Source: Betaproteobacteria bacterium
GTDB taxonomy: Bacteria; Pseudomonadota; Gammaproteobacteria; Burkholderiales; Thiobacteraceae
Direction: 5' to 3'
NCBI GenBank assembly: GCA_024641855.1
Contig: JAHECG010000010.1
Location: forward strand, 1-58,917
DNA length: 58,917 nt
In this document: positions 25,528-33,474 of the stretch, in pieces
Layout of the letters: each line of letters begins with the position of its first letter
Position numbering within the stretch: position 1 is the first letter of the stretch
Position numbers and translations under genes: made by a program
Notes under the pieces: generated by a model
The model's database searches: none
The model's input: the letters and a program-made list of their open reading frames with translations, nothing else
Told to the model about the DNA's origin: nothing

Positions 25528-25923
25528 ATGGAAAAACAGCTTGCGCAGTTTCAAGCCACATTGGCGGCCAGTGGCGAGGATTTTATGTTACTTTCGCCGT
25601 TGCCAAAGGATATTGTACACGCGCGTTTCAGCGGTTGCTTCGAAGGTCGTGAGGTTGTGTGGGATATGTTTCTTTATACGCTGGTACGCTATGCTCAAGA
25701 GCTGCGTAAACTACCGCTTGCGCCAAGTCTTGCATTGCGTGGACTGATGTATATTGAACCCGGCGTAGACCAGCTTTACCCTCTTAAAGTAGCACTCAAT
25801 GTGCCGTTGATCGATGTACCCACGCTCAAGAAAACCATCACGATGATGCGCAACTACCGCCAGCTTCGTCTTGGGTTGCACACTTGGGGTGCTGCGGTCG
25901 AACCTAGCGAAAACCAATCATGA
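25528..25923 (+). CDS. Hypothetical protein upstream of a methyltransferase
   Basis: A 131-residue soluble protein. The ATG at 25528 is used; a GTG two codons upstream is in frame. It has no clear family. Features are a basic segment VRYAQELRKLPLAPSL and a C-terminal KKTITMMRNYRQLRLGLHTWG. Its stop overlaps the start of the next gene in ATGA, so translation is probably coupled to the methyltransferase and the two proteins may act together. It lies between two copies of a GGGGTCAG repeat. Confidence 0.6.
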   Translation: MEKQLAQFQATLAASGEDFMLLSPLPKDIVHARFSGCFEGREVVWDMFLYTLVRYAQELRKLPLAPSLALRGLMYIEPGVDQLYPLKVALNVPLIDVPTLKKTITMMRNYRQLRLGLHTWGAAVEPSENQS

Positions 25924-26735
25924 GCGGTAATCGCCCGAGCATTTTGGGGGTCGGCCTCATTGCGTTGTTGGACACGCTACCGGCTTTACGCCCCCATCTC
26001 TGGCGTTGGTGGTACGACGTGCTCGCACGGCGCGATCAAGCCGGTGATTTGCTGTTAATGAACTTTGGCTACGATGGCAAGACACCCTTGACCTTGAGCG
26101 AACCAGAAGAACCTTATCGTTTTCCTTTGCAACTCTATGATCGTCTTGCTGCATCAACCAGACTGGAAAACCAGCACGTACTCGAAGTCGGTTGCGGTCG
26201 CGGCGGCGGTGCCGCATTTTTAACGCGCCGCCATCATCCGTCCAGCTACCTGGGCGTCGATCTTTCGCCCCAGGCCGTTGCCGCATGCCGTGCTCTGCAC
26301 CATGAATCCGGATTGTCATTCGCCGAAGGTAGCGCCGACGCGTTGCCTTGTGAAGATGCCGCCTTGGATGTCGTGCTCAATGTGGAATCCTCACACTGTT
26401 ATCCGAGTATGCCGCGTTTTTTACGCGAAGTCCGCCGTGTACTCAAGCCGGGTGGTTGCTTCGCTTACTGCGATATGCGCACGGCCAGTAGTTGGAAGAA
26501 GCTGCAAAAAATGTTCGCCGAGGCTGGATTCAAGATTATCGAAGAAGAATGTATCAATGAACAAGTACTGCGCGCGCTGGATCAAGTCGCTGCACAGCGC
26601 GTGGTGCGCATCCATGCCGAAGTGCCGCGGTTTTGGCAGCACGCCTTCCGCGACTTCGTGGGTGTCCAAGACGGTGCGCTGTACGCCATGCTTAAGCGCG
26701 GGCAGCTACGCTATATGCGGGTATTGGCCGCTTAA
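25920..26735 (+). CDS. SAM-dependent methyltransferase (type 11, phthiotriol/rifamycin MTase-like)
   Basis: A 271-residue methyltransferase. Motif I is HVLEVGCGRGGGAAFLTRR near residues 88-106, then YLGVDLSPQAVAACR, the post-II ALDVVLNVESSHCYPSM and motif III RRVLKPGGCFAYCD. The VLNVESSHCYP segment is seen in natural-product O-methyltransferases such as those for phthiotriol and rifamycin. The substrate is likely a small or lipid molecule. It starts in the ATGA overlap with the preceding hypothetical protein and has no own promoter region. Confidence 0.85.
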   Translation: MSGNRPSILGVGLIALLDTLPALRPHLWRWWYDVLARRDQAGDLLLMNFGYDGKTPLTLSEPEEPYRFPLQLYDRLAASTRLENQHVLEVGCGRGGGAAFLTRRHHPSSYLGVDLSPQAVAACRALHHESGLSFAEGSADALPCEDAALDVVLNVESSHCYPSMPRFLREVRRVLKPGGCFAYCDMRTASSWKKLQKMFAEAGFKIIEEECINEQVLRALDQVAAQRVVRIHAEVPRFWQHAFRDFVGVQDGALYAMLKRGQLRYMRVLAA

Positions 26736-26746
26736 ATTTCCTTAAC

Positions 26747-26759
26747 TGGGGTCAGCGTC
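26747..26759 (+). repeat. TGGGGTCAGCGTC repeat, copy 2
   Basis: Differs at one position from the copy at 25488-25500 and lies 12 bases after the methyltransferase stop. Together the copies bracket the 25528-26735 gene pair. Confidence 0.45.
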
Positions 26760-26774
26760 AAATAGGTAAATACA

Positions 26775-27062
26775 ATGACACGCAAGCAACAGGTACTCTC
26801 AATCTGCACTGCAGTTTCGACACTGCAATTCGTGTTTGCATTTATAGCCGCCCCACATTCTTGTGAGTGGGGGTTGGCTGCTTATTTCTGGTTAGGCTTG
26901 GCTTCTTTGCTGACGTTGTTTGTCACGCCGATTCTCTTGCGCACGGATTGTTCTGTTTCGATGCGTGCGGCCTATAGTCTTGGATTCGTCGTACTGGGTA
27001 TAGCGGTATGGATGGTGGGGTTAATTGCAGCGAATGTACGTATTCTGTGCCGTTTGTTTTGA
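26775..27062 (+). CDS. Small integral membrane protein
   Basis: A 95-residue hydrophobic protein with three likely membrane helices: residues 8-25, 32-54 (GLAAYFWLGLASLLTLFVTPILL) and 68-92 (YSLGFVVLGIAVWMVGLIAANV). It has four cysteines but no motif I recognise. An AGGT sits 8 bases before the ATG. It stands alone behind the repeat copy at 26747. The function is unknown. Confidence 0.6.
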   Translation: MTRKQQVLSICTAVSTLQFVFAFIAAPHSCEWGLAAYFWLGLASLLTLFVTPILLRTDCSVSMRAAYSLGFVVLGIAVWMVGLIAANVRILCRLF

Positions 27063-27140
27063 CCGTTTGCGCAGCCATATCTGTTATGCGTCATGCTTTA
27101 ATGCAAGACATCGGCGATGGAATTAAAGTCGCTACAGTGT

Positions 27141-27839
27141 TTAATCAGCAGAGATGCAAGACATCCAAGTACTGATCACGGTGGCTAGAAATGGCACGGG
27201 GATAATATCGATGGGATGCGCTTTCCCGGCAAAGGTGAAGCCCTGTCCGTGCGGTAGGCGATAAGCTAGCTTCAAAGATTCAGTCCACGGAACCAGTTGG
27301 TCTTCGTTGGCCGAAATGATGAGTGAGGGAATGGTGATCGCGCTTAAATCCGTTTCGGTGAGCGCGGGTGTTTGGCCTAGTTCCCGATATAGATCTGCCA
27401 AGCCGCGCACCAAATGATCCCAATTTTGACCAGGGTGGCGCTGATCCATCAGTTCTTTCTGTTTGCTGCGGATGCGCTCGACACTCGACAAATGGGTAAA
27501 TAAATCTACGGTATGTTGGTCGAATAAAAATTTAACCGCCAGCGTGCAAACGCCCAAGATACGTTCCGGTGCGTGTTTTGCCAGATAAAGTGCAATGTAG
27601 CCACCAAAACTGTAGCCGAACAGATAAGTGGATTTGATGCCGTGTACATCCATTTGCGCCAAAATATCTTGTGCCATGTCCGGCACCGAAAATTTATCTG
27701 GAATCGGCCTGCCGCCATGCCCTAATAAATTGGGTAGGATTGGGTTGCAGGTGTTTACCATGCTCTGGGCAAACGGTAGCAATTCCTGCGTAGAACCACG
27801 GGAACCGTGCAGCATGATGATGGTAGGTAAAGGATTCAT
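27141..27839 (-). CDS. Alpha/beta hydrolase
   Basis: A 232-residue cytoplasmic alpha/beta-hydrolase. The oxyanion strand is IIMLHGSRGS near the start, the nucleophile elbow is GYSFGG with Ser77, the acid is probably Asp in ANEDQLVPW and the base is His in GKAHPIDIIP. The cap region (SSVERIRSKQKELMDQRHPGQNWDHLVRGLADLY) is short. Such proteins hydrolyse esters or lipids, or make C-C bond cleavages; the substrate is unknown. The gene is divergent, with a 209-base gap, from the exported hydrolase-like gene at 28049. Confidence 0.87.
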   Translation of the reverse strand: MNPLPTIIMLHGSRGSTQELLPFAQSMVNTCNPILPNLLGHGGRPIPDKFSVPDMAQDILAQMDVHGIKSTYLFGYSFGGYIALYLAKHAPERILGVCTLAVKFLFDQHTVDLFTHLSSVERIRSKQKELMDQRHPGQNWDHLVRGLADLYRELGQTPALTETDLSAITIPSLIISANEDQLVPWTESLKLAYRLPHGQGFTFAGKAHPIDIIPVPFLATVISTWMSCISAD

Positions 27840-28048
27840 GATTCTTGTTGGCCTTTTCTTCGCCTGGATTGATGCGTCAACTTCGAATCATAAAACAATA
27901 CCGGAAAATCTAAGCATAAAAATGGCCTTGGTTTGTCGCAAGCAATGTGGCCTGCGTGCATTGTGCTACCTTAAGCTAGTGCTTTTTTAGCCGTTAGGTC
28001 TATTGCAATTGGCGGTCTAGGGATGGCAATCATGCGAGGAGGTCAAAA

Positions 28049-28909
28049 ATGCACGTATCGATTTTCGGCATAGGCTTGTTGTTATGGTCAGTAGCAGGCC
28101 ATGCGCAATCACCACCCGAATCAGCTTCAAATGTGCGTTGCGGCGAGGCCGTGACCATTGCTACACACAATGACAGCACGACACGTTATGCATTTATACC
28201 GCCATCTCAAAGTCAATCAGGCGGTTCAGTGACGCTGGTATTGCTTGCGGGAGGTTCGGGTTATGTCAACCTTAATGATCAGGGATGTCCCCAAGAGCTC
28301 ACGGGTAATTCGTTGGTGCGCGCCATTCCAATATTTAATGCGGCTGGTTTTGGCACCGCTTTGGTCGATGCGCCCTCTAACTATCAGGGTGAAGACGGTC
28401 TTGGTGGATTTCGAATCGATTCAAAGCATGCGGATGATCTCGGAAAAGTGATTGCAGATTTACGGGTGCGCACGCAGGGCGCTGTCTGGCTGGTTGGTAC
28501 CAGCCGCGGCACGATTTCCGCTGTGAATGCGGCTTCACGTCTAAGCGGCCCCTGGGCGGCGGATGGCTTGGTGCTGACTTCTGCGTTGATGTCGGGCCAA
28601 AGTGGTATGAAAAAATCATGGGTGGCGAACACCGTATTCGATCTGCCTTTAGAAAATATTCACCTGCCCACACTCATCGTCGGTCATGTTGAAGATAAGT
28701 GCACACGCTCGCCGGCGAGCCTGATGGAGGAAATCAGTGCACGCCTCACCGATATACGTAAGCAGGTGGTCAAGGTTAGTGGCGGTCCAGGCTTCCCGGG
28801 TACGGTAAGTCTTAACGCCTGCATCGGTCACGCCCCACATGGTTATGAAGCTCAAGAGTCGGAAGTGGCTGCTGGCATCGCGCGATTTATTCGTGGTGGA
28901 AAATACTAG
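28049..28909 (+). CDS. Secreted alpha/beta hydrolase-like protein
   Basis: A 286-residue protein with a signal peptide cleaved after Gly-His-Ala. The mature part carries a strand VTLVLLAGGSGYV in the oxyanion position, a nucleophile elbow GTSRGT with Ser152 and a C-terminal GHAPHGYE with the possible base. A cysteine pair (near 31 and 80) and another in the C-terminal half suggest disulfides. The substrate is unknown. An AGGAGG ribosome-binding site six bases before the ATG supports the start. The gene is monocistronic. Confidence 0.8.
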   Translation: MHVSIFGIGLLLWSVAGHAQSPPESASNVRCGEAVTIATHNDSTTRYAFIPPSQSQSGGSVTLVLLAGGSGYVNLNDQGCPQELTGNSLVRAIPIFNAAGFGTALVDAPSNYQGEDGLGGFRIDSKHADDLGKVIADLRVRTQGAVWLVGTSRGTISAVNAASRLSGPWAADGLVLTSALMSGQSGMKKSWVANTVFDLPLENIHLPTLIVGHVEDKCTRSPASLMEEISARLTDIRKQVVKVSGGPGFPGTVSLNACIGHAPHGYEAQESEVAAGIARFIRGGKY

Positions 28910-28951
28910 AGCTAAGATGACGTGTAAAGGTATCGATTGGGATAGTTCTGG

Positions 28952-28995
28952 CAAAAAAAAACCAGCAGCACACGATCCAAAGATCCAGCTGCTGG
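28952..28995 (-). terminator. Intrinsic terminator for the FNR-type regulator
   Basis: On the minus strand CCAGCAGC and GCTGCTGG (28962-28969 and 28988-28995) form a stem with an 18-base loop that can pair internally (GATC/GATC), followed by about nine T. It therefore ends the transcript of the regulator at 29062-29775 reading leftwards. Confidence 0.8.
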
Positions 28996-29061
28996 CGATA
29001 AAGCCCCTGCGAGACAGGGACTGGGGATCGATTGCCCCCAACGGGCTACCAAGCTAAAGCA

Positions 29062-29775
29062 TTAAGCGGTGCTAACTGCATCAATTCGCACACGTCGTCT
29101 ATGAACGTGAATCAAGCCTACAGTATGTAGTTTAGTAAATGCGCGGCTGACAGTCTCCATTTTTAGCCCCAGATACCCCGCGATATCATCGCGCGACATG
29201 GGGAGATCAAAATCGTTTGTGGACATCCCGCGCATGGCAAACTGCTGCGATAACTCTTGCAGAAATGCCAGTAAGCGTTCTTCCGCGGGTAGGTTACCCA
29301 ACATCAGCATGGATTTCTGATTACGTGAAATTTCGCGGCTCATGATCCGGTGCAGGATTTGCTGCATGGGTGGGTAGTTGAAACTCAGATCATTTAAGGT
29401 TTCAAATGAGATTTCACACAATGTGCTGTCCTGTAGCGCTATGGACTGACTTCGATAGTAGCCATCGGCGCAGCCATCCAAGCCCAAGACATCGCCGGGC
29501 ATTGGAAATCCGGTGATGAATTCTTGGCCATCTTCATTGAGCACGACATTCTTAAAAAATCCCTGGTGAATAAAATATAAGGCATTAAATGGTTCGCACA
29601 AACGATAAGCATAGGTTCCACGCGCAACACGGCGCGTTGAAATGCTCTTTTCAATGACGTCTAGAACCTCCGTATCCAACCGTTGCGTAAAGCAGTGGGT
29701 TTGGAGTGCACAGGAAGCGCATGCCACGCGAGTGGATTGCGAGGTTATTGCGCTAACAGTCGTTGGCATCAGCAT
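29062..29775 (-). CDS. fnr: FNR-family oxygen-responsive transcriptional regulator
   Basis: A 237-residue CRP/FNR protein. Cys19, Cys22 and Cys28 have the C-x2-C-x5-C spacing of E. coli FNR, and Cys120 in STLCEISFETLNDL matches E. coli Cys122, so a 4Fe-4S cluster is expected. Residues 30-140 form the cyclic-nucleotide-type beta-roll, followed by the dimer helix and a helix-turn-helix with DDIAGYLGLKMETVSRAFTKL, in which Glu-Thr-Val-Ser-Arg is the FNR recognition helix. It should switch anaerobic gene expression through TTGAT-N4-ATCAA sites. I found no convincing full site in the window. A terminator follows. Confidence 0.93.
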   Translation of the reverse strand: MLMPTTVSAITSQSTRVACASCALQTHCFTQRLDTEVLDVIEKSISTRRVARGTYAYRLCEPFNALYFIHQGFFKNVVLNEDGQEFITGFPMPGDVLGLDGCADGYYRSQSIALQDSTLCEISFETLNDLSFNYPPMQQILHRIMSREISRNQKSMLMLGNLPAEERLLAFLQELSQQFAMRGMSTNDFDLPMSRDDIAGYLGLKMETVSRAFTKLHTVGLIHVHRRRVRIDAVSTA

Positions 29776-29799
29776 CGAAAAATCTCATCAATCGCTTGG

Positions 29800-31143
29800 T
29801 TAAATTACACTATGTTGTGGTCGTGGCGACAGGCGCGTGGAGCGCGCAGCCATGCCGCGTTGTCGATGAAAATGATAGCCATCCCCACCGCTTTTTTTGG
29901 CGCGGTACATGGCGATATCCGCAAATTTCAGCAGCGTGTCGATGTTCATACTGTCATCAGGGTAAAAGACTGCGCCGATACTGACATGCGTAGGAATTTC
30001 GTATCCCTCTAATGTGAGCGGTTGATGCAGCGTGTTGCTGATTTTTTCCAGCACGATCATGACATCTTCTGCGGAAGCAGTTTCGGCCAGTATGATGGCG
30101 AATTCATCACCGCCTAGGCGGGCGACCGTATCCTCTTCCCGAACGCAATGTTGGAGTCGGTTGGCAACCGCAATCAACAATGCATCTCCTGCGCTATGGC
30201 CGAGTTTGTCATTGACCGACTTGAAGTGATCCATATCTAATAGTAGTAAAGAAAAACCACTATTTCGCCGCAGCGCCTGTACCGTGGCTTGGCGCAAACG
30301 ATCCATAAATAGATTGCGGTTAGGTAAGCTGGTTAAACTGTCATGATTGGCCAGATGCTCCAGGCGTCGAAAAATACGTTCCCGATCGCTGACATCGCGA
30401 CCACTAAAAATATAATGCGTGGTCTGCCCTAACGTATCGATAAATGGCCGAATGACACGTTCTTCATGAAACTGTCGGCTATTTTTTAAATGATTGATAA
30501 AGGTGCCGCGAAACGGCTTACCGGTTCGTAACGTGGCCCACATATTGGCAAACAGTTCGGGCGAATGTCCCAGGCCGAGTTGTTCGTGGGTGCGTCCAAT
30601 TGCCTCATTTCGGAGATAACCGGTGATTTGCTCGAAGGCGCAATTCACATATTCAATTTTGCCTTCGATGTTGGTGATGGCCGCGACTTCGCTACTCATA
30701 TCCAAGTTCTGCATTAGTTTTTGTAATGCATGCCGCGACCGATTCAGCAAGGGAGAACGAATTTCCAGCGTGACGTAAGCCGCATCGAGCAGGGCCATTC
30801 GATTAAATCTGATTTCAACCGGCGCGGCGTGAGTTTGAAAAGTCTGCCAATGATCGTTGCGAGACCAAAAGCCGATATAGGCTAAGTTATAACCACTGGT
30901 TGCTTCTTTCAACGGCAACGAGGGAATAAAATCGGCAATGGAGTGTCCTGCGAGCGTTCCTTCCTGTGCGCCAAGGAGGCGGGGCGCATCGGGGCTGCAA
31001 AACAAAATTTGTCCATTAAGGTCAAGGATTACAAATGCGGACGTTGGTTGAGCACGAACGCTTTTGCTATGTCCGGAAATGATAGGACTCGTCGGTGTAG
31101 ATGTTGGGGTATTTAACATGACGCGGTCTTGATCGCTACTCAT
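29800..31143 (-). CDS. PAS-PAS-GGDEF diguanylate cyclase
   Basis: A 447-residue signalling protein with two PAS domains (about 32-130 and 147-252) and a GGDEF domain (about 270-430). The GGDEF signature is intact (residues 344-348) and an RxxD inhibitory site (Arg-Glu-Glu-Asp) lies five residues before it, so the enzyme is predicted to make cyclic di-GMP under product feedback. No EAL domain follows. The start at 31143 has AGGAG five bases upstream; a longer in-frame start at 31182 lacks one. It is soluble and lies 24 bases upstream of fnr, on the same strand, so co-transcription with fnr is possible. Confidence 0.93.
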   Translation of the reverse strand: MSSDQDRVMLNTPTSTPTSPIISGHSKSVRAQPTSAFVILDLNGQILFCSPDAPRLLGAQEGTLAGHSIADFIPSLPLKEATSGYNLAYIGFWSRNDHWQTFQTHAAPVEIRFNRMALLDAAYVTLEIRSPLLNRSRHALQKLMQNLDMSSEVAAITNIEGKIEYVNCAFEQITGYLRNEAIGRTHEQLGLGHSPELFANMWATLRTGKPFRGTFINHLKNSRQFHEERVIRPFIDTLGQTTHYIFSGRDVSDRERIFRRLEHLANHDSLTSLPNRNLFMDRLRQATVQALRRNSGFSLLLLDMDHFKSVNDKLGHSAGDALLIAVANRLQHCVREEDTVARLGGDEFAIILAETASAEDVMIVLEKISNTLHQPLTLEGYEIPTHVSIGAVFYPDDSMNIDTLLKFADIAMYRAKKSGGDGYHFHRQRGMAARSTRLSPRPQHSVI

Positions 31144-31480
31144 ACGCGCTCCTAAAGCGGTTTTAAAAGATTCGCCGACCATGGTTGGCGTGAATTATCT
31201 TCATCCATCATAGACACAATATGCCGTATTTGTGATGTTTTAAAAATACTGACATGTATTAAATTGATTACCCGAATTGAGTACGAAAAATTACAAATGA
31301 GACTTCGCTTAACTGTCATCTTCAGGACATCAAAAGCGTGATCGTCGGAAAATGCAGTGTGCGTCAATAGAGGTGTGACGCGATCTAACAGCAGCTAAGG
31401 ATTTTTAGTACCAGATTCTAGAGAGTGCCATTTTGAGAAAAATTCAGTCTCAAAAAAAGACTTTTTGATGACGAGTGAAA
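31144..31480. other. AT-rich promoter region upstream of the diguanylate cyclase
   Basis: This 337-base stretch contains no coding frame I believe in. It holds TTTTGAGA at 31432-31439 and TCTCAAAA at 31449-31456, an 8-base stem near the end of the response regulator transcript. I see a TTGAT half-site near 31264 but no full FNR box. Confidence 0.4.
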
Positions 31481-32125
31481 TTAATACGACGTCAGCCCTT
31501 CTCGGATGGCGAATTTTGTTAATTCAGCCACGGAGTGGATATCCAGTTTGCGCATGATGTTGCGCCGGTGTACATCCACCGTGCTGGGGGCGATATGTAA
31601 TTGGTCGCCAATTTCCGGCGAAGTTTTTCCATCAGCCAGCAAACCCAGTACCTCACGCTCGCGTCGTCCCAAGTGCGTCTTACCCATGGATCGAGCGGAC
31701 TTGGCGCTGCGCATTGAGTCGAGTAAAGCCGCTGATACCTCAGGACACAAGTAGGATTTTCCTTGTGCGGTGCTATGAATCGCTTCCAGCAGTTTTTCGC
31801 TGGCGGCACTTTTGGCGACATAACTGATAGCGCCTGCATCCATCATTTCGGTTACAAAACGTTTATCCGTGTAAGCCGACAGTGCTAGCACTTTGGCCTT
31901 AGGGTTTGAGCGCATTAAGCGACGTGTAGCTTCTGCACCGCCCATGCCGGGCATGGCAGCGTCCATTAAGATGATGTCCGGTTTATGCTGTGTAGCAAGG
32001 TCGATTGCAGTCTGACCATCGCCTGCTTCGGCAACGATTTCGAGATCGTCTTCCTGTTCTAGCATTACGCGCAAGGCATCTCGCAAAATGGCGTGGTCAT
32101 CGACAAGTAAAATGCGAATCTTCAT
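31481..32125 (-). CDS. NarL/LuxR-type response regulator
   Basis: A 214-residue two-domain regulator. The receiver domain (1-120) has acidic residues Asp9/Asp10, phosphoacceptor Asp55 in LMDAAMPG, and Thr/Ser and Lys in the usual places (AKVLALSAY and SYVAKSAA). A LuxR-type helix-turn-helix (about 148-208) shows LGRREREVLGLLADGKTSPEIGDQLHIAPSTVDVHRRNIMRKL, split over the helices. It should bind DNA after phosphorylation by the kinase encoded just upstream, with which it shares an ATGA overlap. Confidence 0.95.
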   Translation of the reverse strand: MKIRILLVDDHAILRDALRVMLEQEDDLEIVAEAGDGQTAIDLATQHKPDIILMDAAMPGMGGAEATRRLMRSNPKAKVLALSAYTDKRFVTEMMDAGAISYVAKSAASEKLLEAIHSTAQGKSYLCPEVSAALLDSMRSAKSARSMGKTHLGRREREVLGLLADGKTSPEIGDQLHIAPSTVDVHRRNIMRKLDIHSVAELTKFAIREGLTSY

Positions 32126-33333
32126 TTTTGCTTTACCGGGGTTCGTGTAATAGACAGCGGAGCGGTCAGGGTCACAATGGTGCCATCTCCTGGCACACTT
32201 TGCATTTGCATCTCTCCTCCAATATAGCGCAATCTTTCGCGCACACTTAACAGACCAAATCCTTCCATCTCGGATTTTTTGGCTTTTCTGGCGCGACTGG
32301 GTTCCTGCAAGCCAATACCTTTGTCCATGACTTGGATGACGATATGCTTGTCTTGATGTTGCAGCGTTACTTTAGCGTAGCTAATTTTGGCATGCTTGGC
32401 GACATTGATCAGCAATTCGCGTGCCGCACGAAATAAGATAGTACTGACTGAAGTGTCCAATTTCTTCTTGATGCCGTCATCGAATATTTTGATTTTTAAA
32501 TCGTAAAGTCGATGCATTTCATCCGCCAGCCATTCTAGGGCAGGCACCAAGCCCAACTCAAACAAAACCGGCGGACTTAATTGAAACGTCAGTGAACGTA
32601 CCGAGGTGTGTGCTTGATCCAGTAAATCCCCGACTTCCTGAATGCGTTTTTTCAATGCTTGCGCGTGCTCGAGCTTGTTTAGTGTTGAGACCTTGATTTT
32701 GGCTGCCGCTAATACTTGCCCTAAATCGTCGTGCAAGTCCTGCGCTAGCGCACGCCGTTCGCGTTCTTCAGCCAAAGAAAGTTCTACGGTGAGTGCGCGT
32801 AATTGTGCAGTACGTTCTAGCACACGTTTTTCTAATGTCTCCGCATTGTGCTTACTCTCCGTGATATCGGCAAAGGTGATGATTACACCGTCAATGCGAC
32901 CGGCTTCGGTGCGACTGGGTAACATGCGCCTCAAATACCAACGGGCGTTCAAGTTCACTTCTTTTTCGACCGGGGAGCGCCTTTTCAGCATTTTTTTTGC
33001 TTCGGTGATCAAGTCATCCCCGATTAATGCCTCAGAAAAATCGCTGATCGGCCTACTGATATCGACATTTTCTAGTTTCAATATGCGCTGCATACCCTGG
33101 GTTATCCATTTGATATGTAGATGGCGATCCAGGCTTAAAGTGGCAATATCGCTGCACGAAAGTAAGTTTTTCAAGTCGTTATTTGTGCTTTCGAGTTCCA
33201 GTATCTTGTGCTGATATTGCTTTTTGAAGTTTTCTAATTCTTCAATATAAGCCTTCAATTCATCGTTGGCGTCTTCTATCCGGTCGATAGCGCCGACTTT
33301 GATTGTAGAGCGCGGTTTTTTAGGTTGGGTCAT
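32122..33333 (-). CDS. PAS-containing HisKA_3 sensor histidine kinase (NarX/DegS class)
   Basis: A 403-residue cytoplasmic kinase. Residues 20-60 are coiled coil, residues 60-160 a PAS domain of the PAS_10 type seen in CheB/CheR fusions (IATLSLDRHLHIKWITQGM, IDGVIITFADITE), residues 185-260 a HisKA_3 dimerisation domain with His201 in ALAQDLHDDLGQ, and residues 285-395 an HATPase with N box RELLINVAKHA and G box MDKGIGL and GFGLLSVRERL. No membrane segment is visible, so the signal is probably intracellular. It partners the overlapping NarL-type regulator. Confidence 0.94.
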   Translation of the reverse strand: MTQPKKPRSTIKVGAIDRIEDANDELKAYIEELENFKKQYQHKILELESTNNDLKNLLSCSDIATLSLDRHLHIKWITQGMQRILKLENVDISRPISDFSEALIGDDLITEAKKMLKRRSPVEKEVNLNARWYLRRMLPSRTEAGRIDGVIITFADITESKHNAETLEKRVLERTAQLRALTVELSLAEERERRALAQDLHDDLGQVLAAAKIKVSTLNKLEHAQALKKRIQEVGDLLDQAHTSVRSLTFQLSPPVLFELGLVPALEWLADEMHRLYDLKIKIFDDGIKKKLDTSVSTILFRAARELLINVAKHAKISYAKVTLQHQDKHIVIQVMDKGIGLQEPSRARKAKKSEMEGFGLLSVRERLRYIGGEMQMQSVPGDGTIVTLTAPLSITRTPVKQK

Positions 33334-33474
33334 TATTAGGCGGCAAAACGGAATGGATATCTTTTAATTATAGGCGGGATGGCTGCACACCGTGCATCCT
33401 CAGACACATGATGCAGAACCAGTTGGCGAGCAGGACGGAAAGTAGGTTTTTCTATTCCATTTTTGCCGGGTGTG

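Noticed and set aside
31255-31275. FNR box near the diguanylate cyclase promoter
   Set aside because: TTGAT is followed by no ATCAA at the right spacing.
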